Assembly: GCF_042676085.1 (NCBI RefSeq)
Contig: NZ_JBHTKH010000004.1
Location: forward strand, 62,001 to 126,000
Direction of reading: 5' to 3'
Length of the DNA: 64,000 nt
Source of the DNA: Terrabacter terrigena
GTDB lineage: Bacteria > Actinomycetota > Actinomycetes > Actinomycetales > Dermatophilaceae
The notes beneath the pieces were generated by a model. That model saw only the letters and a list, made by a program, of their open reading frames with translations. It made no database searches and was not told the origin of the DNA. Positions within the stretch are counted from its first letter, which is position 1. Each line of letters starts with the position of its first letter. Positions 45,327 to 52,957 of the stretch are shown here, piece by piece. A program made the translations under genes and the position numbers.

Positions 45327-46123
45327 GCGGTGTCCCCCTCGACCTCGAAGACGACGGGCGCGTGGTCGGAGGCGCCCTTGCCCTTGCGCTCCTCGCGGTC
45401 GATCGCGGCACCGACCACCCGGCGGGCGAGCGCGGGGGAGCAGAGGGCGAAGTCGATGCGCATGCCCTGGCGCTTCTGGAACCGCAGCTGCGTGTAGTCC
45501 CAGTACGTGAAGGTGCCGGGCTCGTCGGTGTGCGGACGCACCACGTCGGTGAAACCCGCGTCGACGACGGCCTGGAACGCCGCCCGCTCCCGCGGTGAGG
45601 TGTGGGTGCGACCCTCGTAGTAGGGCACGCTCCACACGTCGGCGTCGGTGGGGGCGATGTTCCAGTCGCCGAGCAGGGCGACCTGCGCCTCGGGGTCGTC
45701 GGCGAGCCAGCCGCGAGCGGCTGCGGCGAGGGCGTCCAGCCAGCCGAGCTTGTAGTCGAGGTGGGGGTCGTCGAGCGCGCGGCCGTTCGGGACGTAGAGC
45801 GACCACACGCGTACGCCGGCGCAGAGGGCGCCGATCGCGCGCGCCTCGGCTGCCACGGGCTCACCCCACCCCGGCATCCCGTCGAAGCCGACCCGGACGT
45901 CGTCGATGCCGACACGGGAGGCGATGGCGACGCCGTTCCACTGGCTCAGGCCGTGGTGGGCCACCTGGTAGCCGAGGGCCTCGAACCGGTCGAACGGGAA
46001 CTGGTCCTCGCGGGCCTTGGTCTCCTGGATCGCGAGAACGTCGACGTCGGTGCGCTCGAGCCAGGCGGCGACGCGGTCGATGCGGGAGCGGATGGAGTTG
46101 ACGTTCCAGGTGGCGATTCGCAC
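45323..46123 (-). CDS. xthA: Exodeoxyribonuclease III / AP endonuclease
   Basis: A 266-residue enzyme of the exonuclease-endonuclease-phosphatase family. The motifs TWNVNSIRSRID, LAIQETKARE (metal Glu), LYVPNGRA, LLGDWNIAPTDADVW, TYWDYTQLRFQKRQGMRIDF and SDHAPVVFEV (catalytic Asp-His) are all present. It cuts at abasic sites and trims 3' ends in base-excision repair. The GTG at 46123 is preceded by TATGGT eight bases upstream, with no Shine-Dalgarno, suggesting a leaderless mRNA. Confidence 0.94.
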   Translation of the reverse strand: MRIATWNVNSIRSRIDRVAAWLERTDVDVLAIQETKAREDQFPFDRFEALGYQVAHHGLSQWNGVAIASRVGIDDVRVGFDGMPGWGEPVAAEARAIGALCAGVRVWSLYVPNGRALDDPHLDYKLGWLDALAAAARGWLADDPEAQVALLGDWNIAPTDADVWSVPYYEGRTHTSPRERAAFQAVVDAGFTDVVRPHTDEPGTFTYWDYTQLRFQKRQGMRIDFALCSPALARRVVGAAIDREERKGKGASDHAPVVFEVEGDTA

Positions 46124-46175
46124 AGTCGGCCACCATAGACGGCGCCGCCGACCGGATGTGCCTAGGGTGAGGCGC

Positions 46176-46988
46176 ATGCCTCTGGACCCGGCGACGCCAG
46201 CCCGCACGCGACCCACGGCCCTCGTGACGGGGGCCAGCGCCGGTATCGGGCGCGAGTTCGCCCGCCAGCTGGCCGCCCGTCGGCACGACCTGGTGCTCGT
46301 CGCCCGTGACGTGGCCAGGCTCGAGGAGCTCGCCGGCGAGCTGCGCCGCGACCACGGCGTCGACGTCGAGGTGCTCGCCGCCGACCTGTCCGACCGCGAC
46401 GCACTGCAGCGGGTGGCCGACCGTCTCGCCGACCCGAGCCGGCCCGTCGACCTGCTCGTGAACAACGCGGGCTACGGGCTCAAGGGGCGCTTCCTGCGCA
46501 ACCCGGTCGCCGTCGAGGAGGCGGCGTTCGACGTGCTCACCCGTGCCGTGCTCGTGCTCTCGCACGCAGGCGCGACGGGCATGGTCGAGCGTGGGCACGG
46601 CGCGGTCGTCAACGTCTCGTCGGTCGCAGGCTACGTCGCGTCGGGCACCTACTCGGCCGCGAAGTCCTGGGTGACGGTCTTCACGGAGGGACTGTCCACG
46701 GAGCTGGCCGGCACCGGCGTCACGGCCACCGCGCTCTGTCCCGGCTTCACGAACACCGAGTTCCAGCAGCGCGCCGGCATCGCCAAGCCGGGGCCCGGGT
46801 TCATCTGGCTCGACGCGCCGGACCTCGTGAGCACGTGCCTCGCCGACGTGGCGAAGGGCCGCGTCGTCTCGGTCCCCGGCTGGCAGTACAAGACGGCGGT
46901 CGGGCTGCTGAAGGTGCTGCCGCGCCCCCTGCTCCGTCGCGGCCTGCGCCCGCAGGGGCCCGGCGGGCGCGCACGCCGGCGCCGCTGA
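46176..46988 (+). CDS. Short-chain dehydrogenase/reductase
   Basis: A 270-residue classical SDR. The cofactor motif TGASAGIGREFA (TGxxxGIG), NNAG in LLVNNAGYGLKG, the catalytic serine in VVNVSSVAGYVA and YSAAKSW (YxxxK) are visible. R and D at the ends of beta strands suggest NADP(H) preference. Such group enzymes often reduce fatty or steroid ketones. The ATG follows TAGGGT-N7. It is divergent from xthA and 15 bp upstream of the AlaRS-like gene, with which it may be cotranscribed. Confidence 0.88.
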   Translation: MPLDPATPARTRPTALVTGASAGIGREFARQLAARRHDLVLVARDVARLEELAGELRRDHGVDVEVLAADLSDRDALQRVADRLADPSRPVDLLVNNAGYGLKGRFLRNPVAVEEAAFDVLTRAVLVLSHAGATGMVERGHGAVVNVSSVAGYVASGTYSAAKSWVTVFTEGLSTELAGTGVTATALCPGFTNTEFQQRAGIAKPGPGFIWLDAPDLVSTCLADVAKGRVVSVPGWQYKTAVGLLKVLPRPLLRRGLRPQGPGGRARRRR

Positions 46989-47003
46989 GCCGGGCTGCGT
47001 GCG

Positions 47004-49007
47004 ATGGACGCCGACGAGATCCGCCGGGCCTTCCTCGAGCTCATGGCCGAGGCCGGCCACGTCGTGCTCCCGCGCGCGACCCTCGTGCCGCGCGACGACC
47101 CGACGACGCTGTTCATCGGCAGCGGGATGCAACCGCTCCTGCCCTACCTCCTGGGCGCCGACCACCCTGCCGGCACGCGGCTCGCCGACAGCCAGACCTG
47201 CCTGCGCGTGCAGGACATCGAGGAGGTCGGAGACAACCGGCACACGACGTTCTTCGAGATGCTCGGCAACTGGAGCCTGGGCGACTACTTCAAGGACGAG
47301 CAGATCCCGCAGTTCTGGCGCTTCCTCACCGAGCGGGTCGGCCTCGACCCCAGCCGGCTCTACGTCTCGTGCTTCATCGGCGACGCGGCGAACGGCATAC
47401 CCAAGGACGACGAGTCGGCGACGACCTGGGCCGGCCTCTTCGCCGAGGCAGGGCTGACGGCCGGGCGGGTCGAGGTCGACACGGAGGAGCAGGCAGCCAG
47501 GGTCGGCATCGGCGACGCTCGGATCGCCTTCTACGGCAAGAAGAACTGGTGGTGCCGTGAGGGTGGTCCCGAGGACATGCCGGTCGGCGAGCCTGGCGGC
47601 CCCGACACCGAGGTCTTCTATCTCTTCCCCGACGTCGAGCACGACCCGGCCTACGGCGTGCACTGCCACCACAACTGCGACTGCGGCCGCTTCATCGAGC
47701 TCGGCAACTCGGTCTTCATGGAGTACGTCCGCACCGATTCGGGCTTCGCACCGCTGCCGCGACGCAACGTCGACTACGGCGGCGGCCTGTCGCGCATCGC
47801 CGCGGCCGCGGCCGACACGAGCGACATCTTCCGCATCAGCCTGCTCCGGCCCCTGGTCGAGCGGCTCGAGGAGGTGTCGGGGAGGGCGTACGCCGACGAG
47901 ACCATCGCGATGCGGGTCATCGCCGACCACCTCTGTGGCGCGACCTTCCTCGCCGTCGACGGCGTGCGCCCAGCCAACAAGGCGCACGGCTACGTGCTGA
48001 GGCGGCTCGTGCGCCGCGCCGTGCGCTTTGCTCTCGACCTGGGTCTCGAGGACGACCTCGCGGTGCTGCTCGTCCCGACCGTCGCGGCCGTCTACGAGCG
48101 GGCCTACCCCGAGGTGGCCGAGCGTGTCGACGACGTCGTCGCCGTCCTGTCGCGCGAGGAGCGCGCCTTCCGCCGGACCCTGCGCCGCGGCATGAGCCAC
48201 CTCGAGACCCACCGCCACTCGGGGGTGACCGGGGCCGACCTCTTCGTGCTGCACGACACCTACGGGTTCCCGGTCGAGCTCTCGACCGAGGAGGCGCGCC
48301 GCAGGGGCATCGCCGTCAGCGACACCTGGCGTGCGGAGTTCGAGGCCCGGATGGCGGCGCAGCGGGAACGCTGGCAGCGCGGCCGCCCCCGGACGCCGGT
48401 CCGGCCGACGAGCCCCCCCACTAGCATCGTGGGCGTGACCGCCACGAACACGACCGACGTCGCCGCTGCCCGTGCCCGCCTGCTCGAGATCATCAAGGAC
48501 AAGGCGATCGTCCACGGACGCGTCACCCTCAGCTCCGGCAAGGAGGCCGACTACTACGTCGACCTGCGCCGGATCTCCCTCGACGCCGAGGCCGCGCCGC
48601 TCGTCGGCGTCGTCATGCGCGACTTGACGAAGGACCTCACGTATGCCGCCGTCGGTGGCCTGACGCTCGGGGCCGACCCCGTCGCGACGTCGATGCTGCA
48701 CGCGGCGGCCGCCGCGGGTGAGCGTCTCGACGCGTTCGTCGTGCGCAAGGCCGGCAAGGCCCACGGCCTGCAGCAGCGCATCGAGGGCCCGTCGATCAAG
48801 GGGCGGCAGGTTCTCGTCGTCGAGGACACGACCACCACCGGCGCCTCGCCGCTCGCGGCGGTCGAGGCGGCCCGCGAGGACGGCGCCGAGGTCGTCGCGG
48901 TGGCGACGATCGCCGACCGCGCCACGGGCGCCGGAGAGAAGATCACCGCCGAGGCCGGCGTGGAGTACCGCTACGCCTTCTCGCTCGAGGAGCTCGGGCT
49001 GGCGTAG
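47004..49007 (+). CDS. AlaRS catalytic-domain protein reading in-frame into PyrE
   Basis: An uninterrupted 667-residue frame. Residues 1 to about 465 are an alanyl-tRNA synthetase catalytic and tRNA-recognition module: class II elements TTFFEMLGNWSLGDYFK, HCHHNCDCGRFIELGNSVF, VDYGGGLSRIAAA (motif 3 region) and MRVIADHLCGATFLAVDGVRPANKAHGYVLRRLVRRAVR. The editing domain and C-Ala oligomerisation domain are missing, giving a module like the active E. coli 461-residue fragment. The frame then continues through a short linker, with a C7 run at 48413-48419, into complete PyrE from residue 478. With one more C the AlaRS-like part would stop at the TAG at 48421, so the join may be true fusion, slippage or a sequence error. 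No clear ribosome site precedes 47004. The cellular alaS proper is elsewhere. Confidence 0.7.
   Translation: MDADEIRRAFLELMAEAGHVVLPRATLVPRDDPTTLFIGSGMQPLLPYLLGADHPAGTRLADSQTCLRVQDIEEVGDNRHTTFFEMLGNWSLGDYFKDEQIPQFWRFLTERVGLDPSRLYVSCFIGDAANGIPKDDESATTWAGLFAEAGLTAGRVEVDTEEQAARVGIGDARIAFYGKKNWWCREGGPEDMPVGEPGGPDTEVFYLFPDVEHDPAYGVHCHHNCDCGRFIELGNSVFMEYVRTDSGFAPLPRRNVDYGGGLSRIAAAAADTSDIFRISLLRPLVERLEEVSGRAYADETIAMRVIADHLCGATFLAVDGVRPANKAHGYVLRRLVRRAVRFALDLGLEDDLAVLLVPTVAAVYERAYPEVAERVDDVVAVLSREERAFRRTLRRGMSHLETHRHSGVTGADLFVLHDTYGFPVELSTEEARRRGIAVSDTWRAEFEARMAAQRERWQRGRPRTPVRPTSPPTSIVGVTATNTTDVAAARARLLEIIKDKAIVHGRVTLSSGKEADYYVDLRRISLDAEAAPLVGVVMRDLTKDLTYAAVGGLTLGADPVATSMLHAAAAAGERLDAFVVRKAGKAHGLQQRIEGPSIKGRQVLVVEDTTTTGASPLAAVEAAREDGAEVVAVATIADRATGAGEKITAEAGVEYRYAFSLEELGLA
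48422..48434 (+). promoter_or_regulatory. Leaderless -10 box inside the AlaRS-like frame
   Basis: TAGCAT (48422-48427) plus seven bases leads to the GTG that begins PyrE, the same arrangement seen at many starts here. It suggests pyrE can be made alone even though the frame is continuous. Confidence 0.55.
48435..49007 (+). CDS. pyrE: Orotate phosphoribosyltransferase
   Basis: If read from the GTG at 48435, PyrE is 190 residues, the usual length. It has the substrate-binding IVHGRVTLSSGKEADYYVDLRR, the K-x-x-K region DAFVVRKAGKAHGLQQRIEG and the PRPP-binding loop VLVVEDTTTTGASPLAA. It makes OMP from orotate and PRPP in pyrimidine synthesis. No other pyr gene is adjacent. The independent start is supported by TAGCAT-N7; the same codons also form the C-terminal part of the upstream AlaRS-like frame. 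Confidence 0.88.
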   Translation: MTATNTTDVAAARARLLEIIKDKAIVHGRVTLSSGKEADYYVDLRRISLDAEAAPLVGVVMRDLTKDLTYAAVGGLTLGADPVATSMLHAAAAAGERLDAFVVRKAGKAHGLQQRIEGPSIKGRQVLVVEDTTTTGASPLAAVEAAREDGAEVVAVATIADRATGAGEKITAEAGVEYRYAFSLEELGLA

Positions 49008-49627
49008 CCGCCCCGCAGTACCGCGAGGCTCGACGGGGGAGTGACGACGGACGCCGTACCGGAGGTGGGGCGGGGCAGCGTGGTGGCGGCATAGGTGTTG
49101 TCGGGCTGCCACACGCGCAGCGTGTCGCCCATCACCAGCGCGGGCCCGGCCCCGACCACGACGAAGGCGCCGTCGGGAAGACCGCCCCACGCGTACGCGT
49201 GCAGCCGGCGGGTGCGCGTCGCCGGCTCCCAGCGCTCGTCGTGGAGCAGCCGGTCGAGGTCGGCTGCCGAGAGGTGCGCACGACCGTGCGCCGCCGCGAC
49301 GAGGTCGCGGAAGCGCGTGTAGTCGGCGCGACGGCACTCGGCGCACGGCCGGTGTCCCGCGGCGAGAGCGAGCGGCTCGTCGAGGAGGAAGAGCGGCGTG
49401 TAGTGGTGCGGGTGCCACTGAGCCGCACGTCGACCGCGGAACTCGAGCACGCACGTGATCCACGCCCGACCGACGTGGTGCCTGCGGACGTCGCGGGTGC
49501 CCGCACCGTCGTGCAGCCGGCCGCGGTTGCCCATGAGAGTGCCTCGTCCGGAGGCGGCCACGACCTCGCCGAGGGGCGTGACCCGGTTGCGCGCGGGGCC
49601 TGCCCGGGCCGCCCCGCCTCCGGTCAC
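48971..49627 (-). CDS. Conserved hypothetical protein with CxxC motif
   Basis: A 218-residue protein of no assigned function. It contains WITCVLEFRGRRAAQWHPHHYTPLFLLDE, a G-H-R-P-C-A-E-C-R-R motif (two cysteines, possible metal site) and ERWEPATRTRRLHAYAWGGLPDGAFVVV. I recognise it as a conserved hypothetical type but cannot name the family. The GTG at 49627 overlaps the stop of the DUF1905 gene (GTGA), indicating translational coupling. Its 3' end overlaps the convergent pyrE by 37 bp. Confidence 0.75.
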   Translation of the reverse strand: MTGGGAARAGPARNRVTPLGEVVAASGRGTLMGNRGRLHDGAGTRDVRRHHVGRAWITCVLEFRGRRAAQWHPHHYTPLFLLDEPLALAAGHRPCAECRRADYTRFRDLVAAAHGRAHLSAADLDRLLHDERWEPATRTRRLHAYAWGGLPDGAFVVVGAGPALVMGDTLRVWQPDNTYAATTLPRPTSGTASVVTPPSSLAVLRGGYASPSSSSEKA

Positions 49628-49917
49628 TCGAGCACCTCGAGGACGACGTCGGCAGGGTCGCCCTCGTCGAGGCCCTCGGCGCGACGAACCGCCTTCTTGA
49701 CGGGCAAGACGTAGGCCCCCCTGGTCGAGTCGGGGAAGACGGACGTGGTCCACGTCGTGCCGCCGACCGTCGCGCGCACGCGCACCGAGCCGAAGCCGCG
49801 TGGTGGCCGCGGCACCTCACGGATGCTGGCCGAGGCGTCGTCGCCGACGGTGACGAAGAACCAGCCGGACTGCGCCTCCCACCGCCACAGGTCGGCCGTG
49901 AACCGCAGCGTCGTCAT
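49624..49917 (-). CDS. DUF1905 family protein
   Basis: A 97-residue all-beta protein: F-T-A-D-L-W-R-W-E near the N-terminus, FGSVRVRATVGGTTWTTSVFP and GAYVLPVKKAVRRAEGLDEGDPADV. These match DUF1905, a small barrel domain often fused to or next to YdeI-like proteins. Function unknown. The ATG follows TAGCGT-N6. The gene is translationally coupled to the CxxC protein downstream. Confidence 0.88.
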   Translation of the reverse strand: MTTLRFTADLWRWEAQSGWFFVTVGDDASASIREVPRPPRGFGSVRVRATVGGTTWTTSVFPDSTRGAYVLPVKKAVRRAEGLDEGDPADVVLEVLE

Positions 49918-50028
49918 GCGAACACGCTACGGCGGGCCGCCGACACTGACTGGCCGGAACCGCACGACAGCCACCGGCGTCGCACCCGCGGGCCCGTCCG
50001 ACCACGCTGCGCGAGCACCCGCCCGCAC

Positions 50029-50034
50029 TAGGAT
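50029..50034 (+). promoter_or_regulatory. Candidate -10 box of lemA
   Basis: TAGGAT lies 32 bp before the lemA ATG, with a Shine-Dalgarno GGGAG between. This is a leadered promoter, unlike the many leaderless ones here. Confidence 0.45.
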
Positions 50035-50066
50035 CGGCACACTGACCGCCACTCACGGGAGAACCC

Positions 50067-50807
50067 ATGATCATCGTCTGGATCCTGCTCGGCCTCGTCG
50101 TGCTGCTCGCCGTCGTGGGCGTCGTCATGTACAACGGCCTCATCGGCCTGCGCAACAAGGTCGAGGAGGGCTGGCGCCAGATCGACGTCGAGCTGAAGCG
50201 CCGCCACGACCTCATCCCCAACCTCGTCGAGACCGTCAAGGGCTACGCCGCCCACGAGCGCGGCACCCTCGAGGAGGTCATGCAGGCCCGGTCCGCCGCG
50301 ATGTCCGGCGCGTCGACGCCCGCCGCCGCGGCCCAGGCCGAGGGCCAGCTGAGCCAGGCGCTCGGTCGCCTCATGGCCGTCGCCGAGGCCTACCCCGACC
50401 TGAAGGCCAACCAGAACTTCCTCGCCCTGCAGTCCGAGCTGACGAGCACCGAGGACCGCATCGCCAGCTCGCGCCGCTACTACAACGCCCTCGTGCGCCA
50501 GCTCAACACGAAGGTCGAGTCGGTGCCGTCCAACCTCGTGGCGAACATGGCCGGCGTGAAGCGGGCCGAGTACTTCGAGACCCCCGCCACCGAGGCCGTC
50601 GTGCCGAGCATCTCCTTCGGTGACAACGCCCCCGGCGGCGCGCCCGCCGTGTCTCCCTCGACCCAGCCCGGCGCGGTGGGCGGCCCGTCAACAGCCCCCG
50701 GCGCCGCACCGGGTGCCCTGCCGCAGGCGCAGGCCCCGGGCGCCGGCCAGCCCGACCCGACCTCCGACGCGAGCGTGCCGCACCCGCCGACCACGTCCGA
50801 CAGCTGA
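50067..50807 (+). CDS. LemA family protein
   Basis: A 246-residue membrane-anchored protein. An N-terminal helix (IIVWILLGLVVLLAVVGVVMY) is followed by the LemA helical bundle with GLRNKVEEGWRQIDVELKRRHDLIPNLVETVKGYA, the family signature, and FLALQSELTSTEDRIASSRRYYNALVRQLN. A Pro/Gly/Ala-rich tail of about 60 residues extends it. LemA proteins are usually near TPM/Htpx genes; here it stands alone. The function is unknown. A GGGAG site precedes the ATG. Confidence 0.93.
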   Translation: MIIVWILLGLVVLLAVVGVVMYNGLIGLRNKVEEGWRQIDVELKRRHDLIPNLVETVKGYAAHERGTLEEVMQARSAAMSGASTPAAAAQAEGQLSQALGRLMAVAEAYPDLKANQNFLALQSELTSTEDRIASSRRYYNALVRQLNTKVESVPSNLVANMAGVKRAEYFETPATEAVVPSISFGDNAPGGAPAVSPSTQPGAVGGPSTAPGAAPGALPQAQAPGAGQPDPTSDASVPHPPTTSDS

Positions 50808-50864
50808 CCGCGGCTCGGGCGGGTTCGGGCGCGTCGGGACGCCCGTCCGGCAGGGGCTTCGCCT

Positions 50865-50954
50865 GAGCTCTTGACGTGTGAGCTCTTGACGTGTGAGCCC
50901 TTGACGTGTGAGCCCTTGACGTAGGAGAGCTTGACGTGTCAGCCCTTGACGTAG
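50865..50954. repeat. 15-bp tandem repeat at a convergent gene end
   Basis: Six direct copies of a 15-bp unit, typified by GAGCCCTTGACGTGT, with a few substitutions. The minus-strand TIGR03086/SnoaL gene stops inside it (50939-50941), and the units outside the gene are copies of its last codons (SYVKG plus stop). It fills most of the gap to lemA. Confidence 0.9.
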
Positions 50955-51886
50955 GAGAGCTTCTCGCAGACCTTCCCGTCACGCAGGCGCATGGCGTCGA
51001 CGCCGCGTACGTGCCCGGGGTCGTCGCCGCCCCAGTCGAACCGCCAGCGCAGCACCGCACGGTTGCCCGTCACGAACGACTCCTCGGCGGTGAAGCGCGG
51101 GTCGGGCGTGCTGCCGAAGAGCTGCTCCCAGACGGCACGCACGGCGGCGGCACCCTCGTGCCGCTGCCCGTCGGGCGCCGGACCCGTCGCCTCGAAGACG
51201 CAGTCGTCGGTCATGCAGGCCATGATCGCGTCGACGTCACCACGGCCGAACGCCGCGTTGAACCGGGCGAAACCCGCGTGGTTCGGACCCCACCCGGCAT
51301 CCCGGCCGAAGCGGGCGAGCAGGTCTGCCTGCGGGTCGCCGGTCAGCTCGCCACGTGCGGCGACCGCCCCGCCCGAGCGGTACGCCTCCTCGGTGGCGTC
51401 GAACCAGGCTGCGACCGACGCGACGAGCTCGGGGTCGAGGGTGCGGTCGCGCCCGGTCGCCACGGCGAGGTCCCAGCCGTGCACGAGGTGGTCTGCGAGC
51501 AGCTGACGCACGTACTCGTCCATCGACTCCTCGCCGTAGGACAGCTGGACGGTGCCGTGGGTGTGGAGCGTCTCGTCGACGATCCCCTGGGCCTCCGTCG
51601 CCGCCGAGGCCGCCGTCACGCGTGGCTCCTCGCCGAGGAGGTCGCCGTCGAGCCGGCTGCCGACGTCGGCGATGGTGTGGCCCCGCATGAGGGGCGAGGT
51701 CCAGAGGTCCTCTCCGACGACGTGGTTGACGAGGTCGCGCACGGTCCACTCGCTGCAGGGGGTCGGGAGGTCCCACTGGTCCTCCGCGACGACCGACACC
51801 TGTCGCGCCCACCACTGCACGCTCCGGTGGTACATCCCGCCGAGGTCGGTCGCGGGAGTCCGCGAGCCCACGGTCTCCGTGTCCAT
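50939..51886 (-). CDS. TIGR03086-like (MDMPI-fold) plus SnoaL-like protein
   Basis: A 315-residue protein joining two domains. The N-terminal domain (1-195) is of the DinB/MDMPI type, with the SEWTVRDLVNHVVGEDLW motif and DHLVHGWDLAVATGRD, typical of TIGR03086. The C-terminal domain (about 200-315) is an NTF2/SnoaL-like fold: AAFGRGDVDAIMACMTDDCVFEATGPAPDGQ and GVDAMRLRDGKVCEKLSYVKG. It may be a thiol-dependent or hydrolytic enzyme of unknown substrate. The ATG at 51886 has a GGAGG site. Its stop lies in a 15-bp tandem repeat. Confidence 0.82.
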   Translation of the reverse strand: MDTETVGSRTPATDLGGMYHRSVQWWARQVSVVAEDQWDLPTPCSEWTVRDLVNHVVGEDLWTSPLMRGHTIADVGSRLDGDLLGEEPRVTAASAATEAQGIVDETLHTHGTVQLSYGEESMDEYVRQLLADHLVHGWDLAVATGRDRTLDPELVASVAAWFDATEEAYRSGGAVAARGELTGDPQADLLARFGRDAGWGPNHAGFARFNAAFGRGDVDAIMACMTDDCVFEATGPAPDGQRHEGAAAVRAVWEQLFGSTPDPRFTAEESFVTGNRAVLRWRFDWGGDDPGHVRGVDAMRLRDGKVCEKLSYVKG

Positions 51887-51960
51887 GACGCCTCCGTCCG
51901 CCCAGCACCTTCGAACACAGTGTCCCCCGGTGTCGGGAGGGCGTCCGGGCTTCGGCGGAA

Positions 51961-52686
51961 TCAGGCCCGGCGGTCGGAGCCCGGGGTGCGGTCGGCCAGG
52001 TCGCCAGCGGCCTCGCCCGCCTCGGCCGCCATCGCCTTCGCCTGCCGGCGGTGCTTGACGACCTCGAAGACCATCGGCAGCACCGAGACGGCGACGATGA
52101 GCAGGATCGCGATCTCGAGCTTGTCGGAGATCCACGGGAAGGCCTGGCCGAGGAAGTAGCCGAGCAGGGTGAGCCCGGCGGCCCACAGGACGGCGCCGAC
52201 CGCGCTCCACGTGAAGAACCGACGGCGCTCCATGCGGCTCACGCCCGCCACCACGGTGATGAAGGTGCGCACGATCGGCACGAACCGGCCGATGACGAGG
52301 GCCTTGTTGCCGTGCTGGTCGAAGAAATCGGTGGTCTGGTCGAAGTACTTCTTCTTGAGGACGCGTCCGTCACGTTCGTAGAGCGGGGTGCCGATGGCGC
52401 GCCCGATCTCGTAGCCCGCGACGTTGCCGATGAACGCGGCCCCGCACAGCGCGAGGATCGCGACGCCGAGGTTGACGTGCACCTGGCCCGTGGCGACGAA
52501 CAGGCCCACCGCGAAGAGCAGCGAGTCGCCCGGCAGGATCGGGAAGAGCAGCCCGCACTCGATGAAGACGATGGCGATGGCGATCCAGAAGAACGCGCCG
52601 CCGTACTGATCGAGCAGGTAGGCGGGGTCCATCCACTTGGGGCCGAGGGCCGGGACGGCGGCCGGCAGGGCGGCGAGAGCGTGCAT
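51961..52686 (-). CDS. DedA family membrane protein
   Basis: A 241-residue polytopic protein. The segments FIECGLLFPILPGDSLLFAVGL, FIGNVAGYEIGRAIG and VIGRFVPIVRTFITVVAGVSRMERRRFF are the DedA/VTT-type signature, with the conserved acidic and Arg residues. Relatives transport lipid carriers or other lipids across membranes. The ATG follows TACCCT-N7. A basic/Asp-rich C-terminus extends into the cytoplasm. Confidence 0.92.
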   Translation of the reverse strand: MHALAALPAAVPALGPKWMDPAYLLDQYGGAFFWIAIAIVFIECGLLFPILPGDSLLFAVGLFVATGQVHVNLGVAILALCGAAFIGNVAGYEIGRAIGTPLYERDGRVLKKKYFDQTTDFFDQHGNKALVIGRFVPIVRTFITVVAGVSRMERRRFFTWSAVGAVLWAAGLTLLGYFLGQAFPWISDKLEIAILLIVAVSVLPMVFEVVKHRRQAKAMAAEAGEAAGDLADRTPGSDRRA

Positions 52687-52957
52687 GCGTCACAGGGTAT
52701 GCCGTGTGCCCGGCCCCGCCTGAACCGTGGCTGTGCCGCGCCTGTGGGTCTCGGGCGGGTCTCGAAGCCGTATCGATGGCGTGACCTGCCTTCCGTCCAC
52801 CGCCGGCGCGGGCCGACGATGGCCGTGGGAGCGCAGGAGGAGGGCCGCACCGGCCCGCCGCGACGACGGGGTCGCGTCGCGGGTGGCGCCGTCCTCCTCC
52901 TGACCCGCCCTTCGTAGACTCGGCTGGTCCCGTCGCCCCGTCTCCGGAGGAGCCGTC
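52687..52957. other. Intergenic gap between DedA and TrmH-like genes
   Basis: Apart from the DedA -10 box (TACCCT, complement of 52694-52699) and the GGAGGAG ribosome site of the methyltransferase, I see no gene or clear structure here; a GTATGCC word lies at 52697. Confidence 0.5.

Noticed and set aside
45861..49820. Minus-strand frame of about 1300 codons opposite the SDR and AlaRS-PyrE region
   Set aside because: No domains; composition of an antisense artefact. Only the xthA and CxxC/DUF1905 genes are real on this strand.
50865..50954. Possible CRISPR array
   Set aside because: Units are directly adjacent 15-mers without unique spacers, and no cas gene is nearby.
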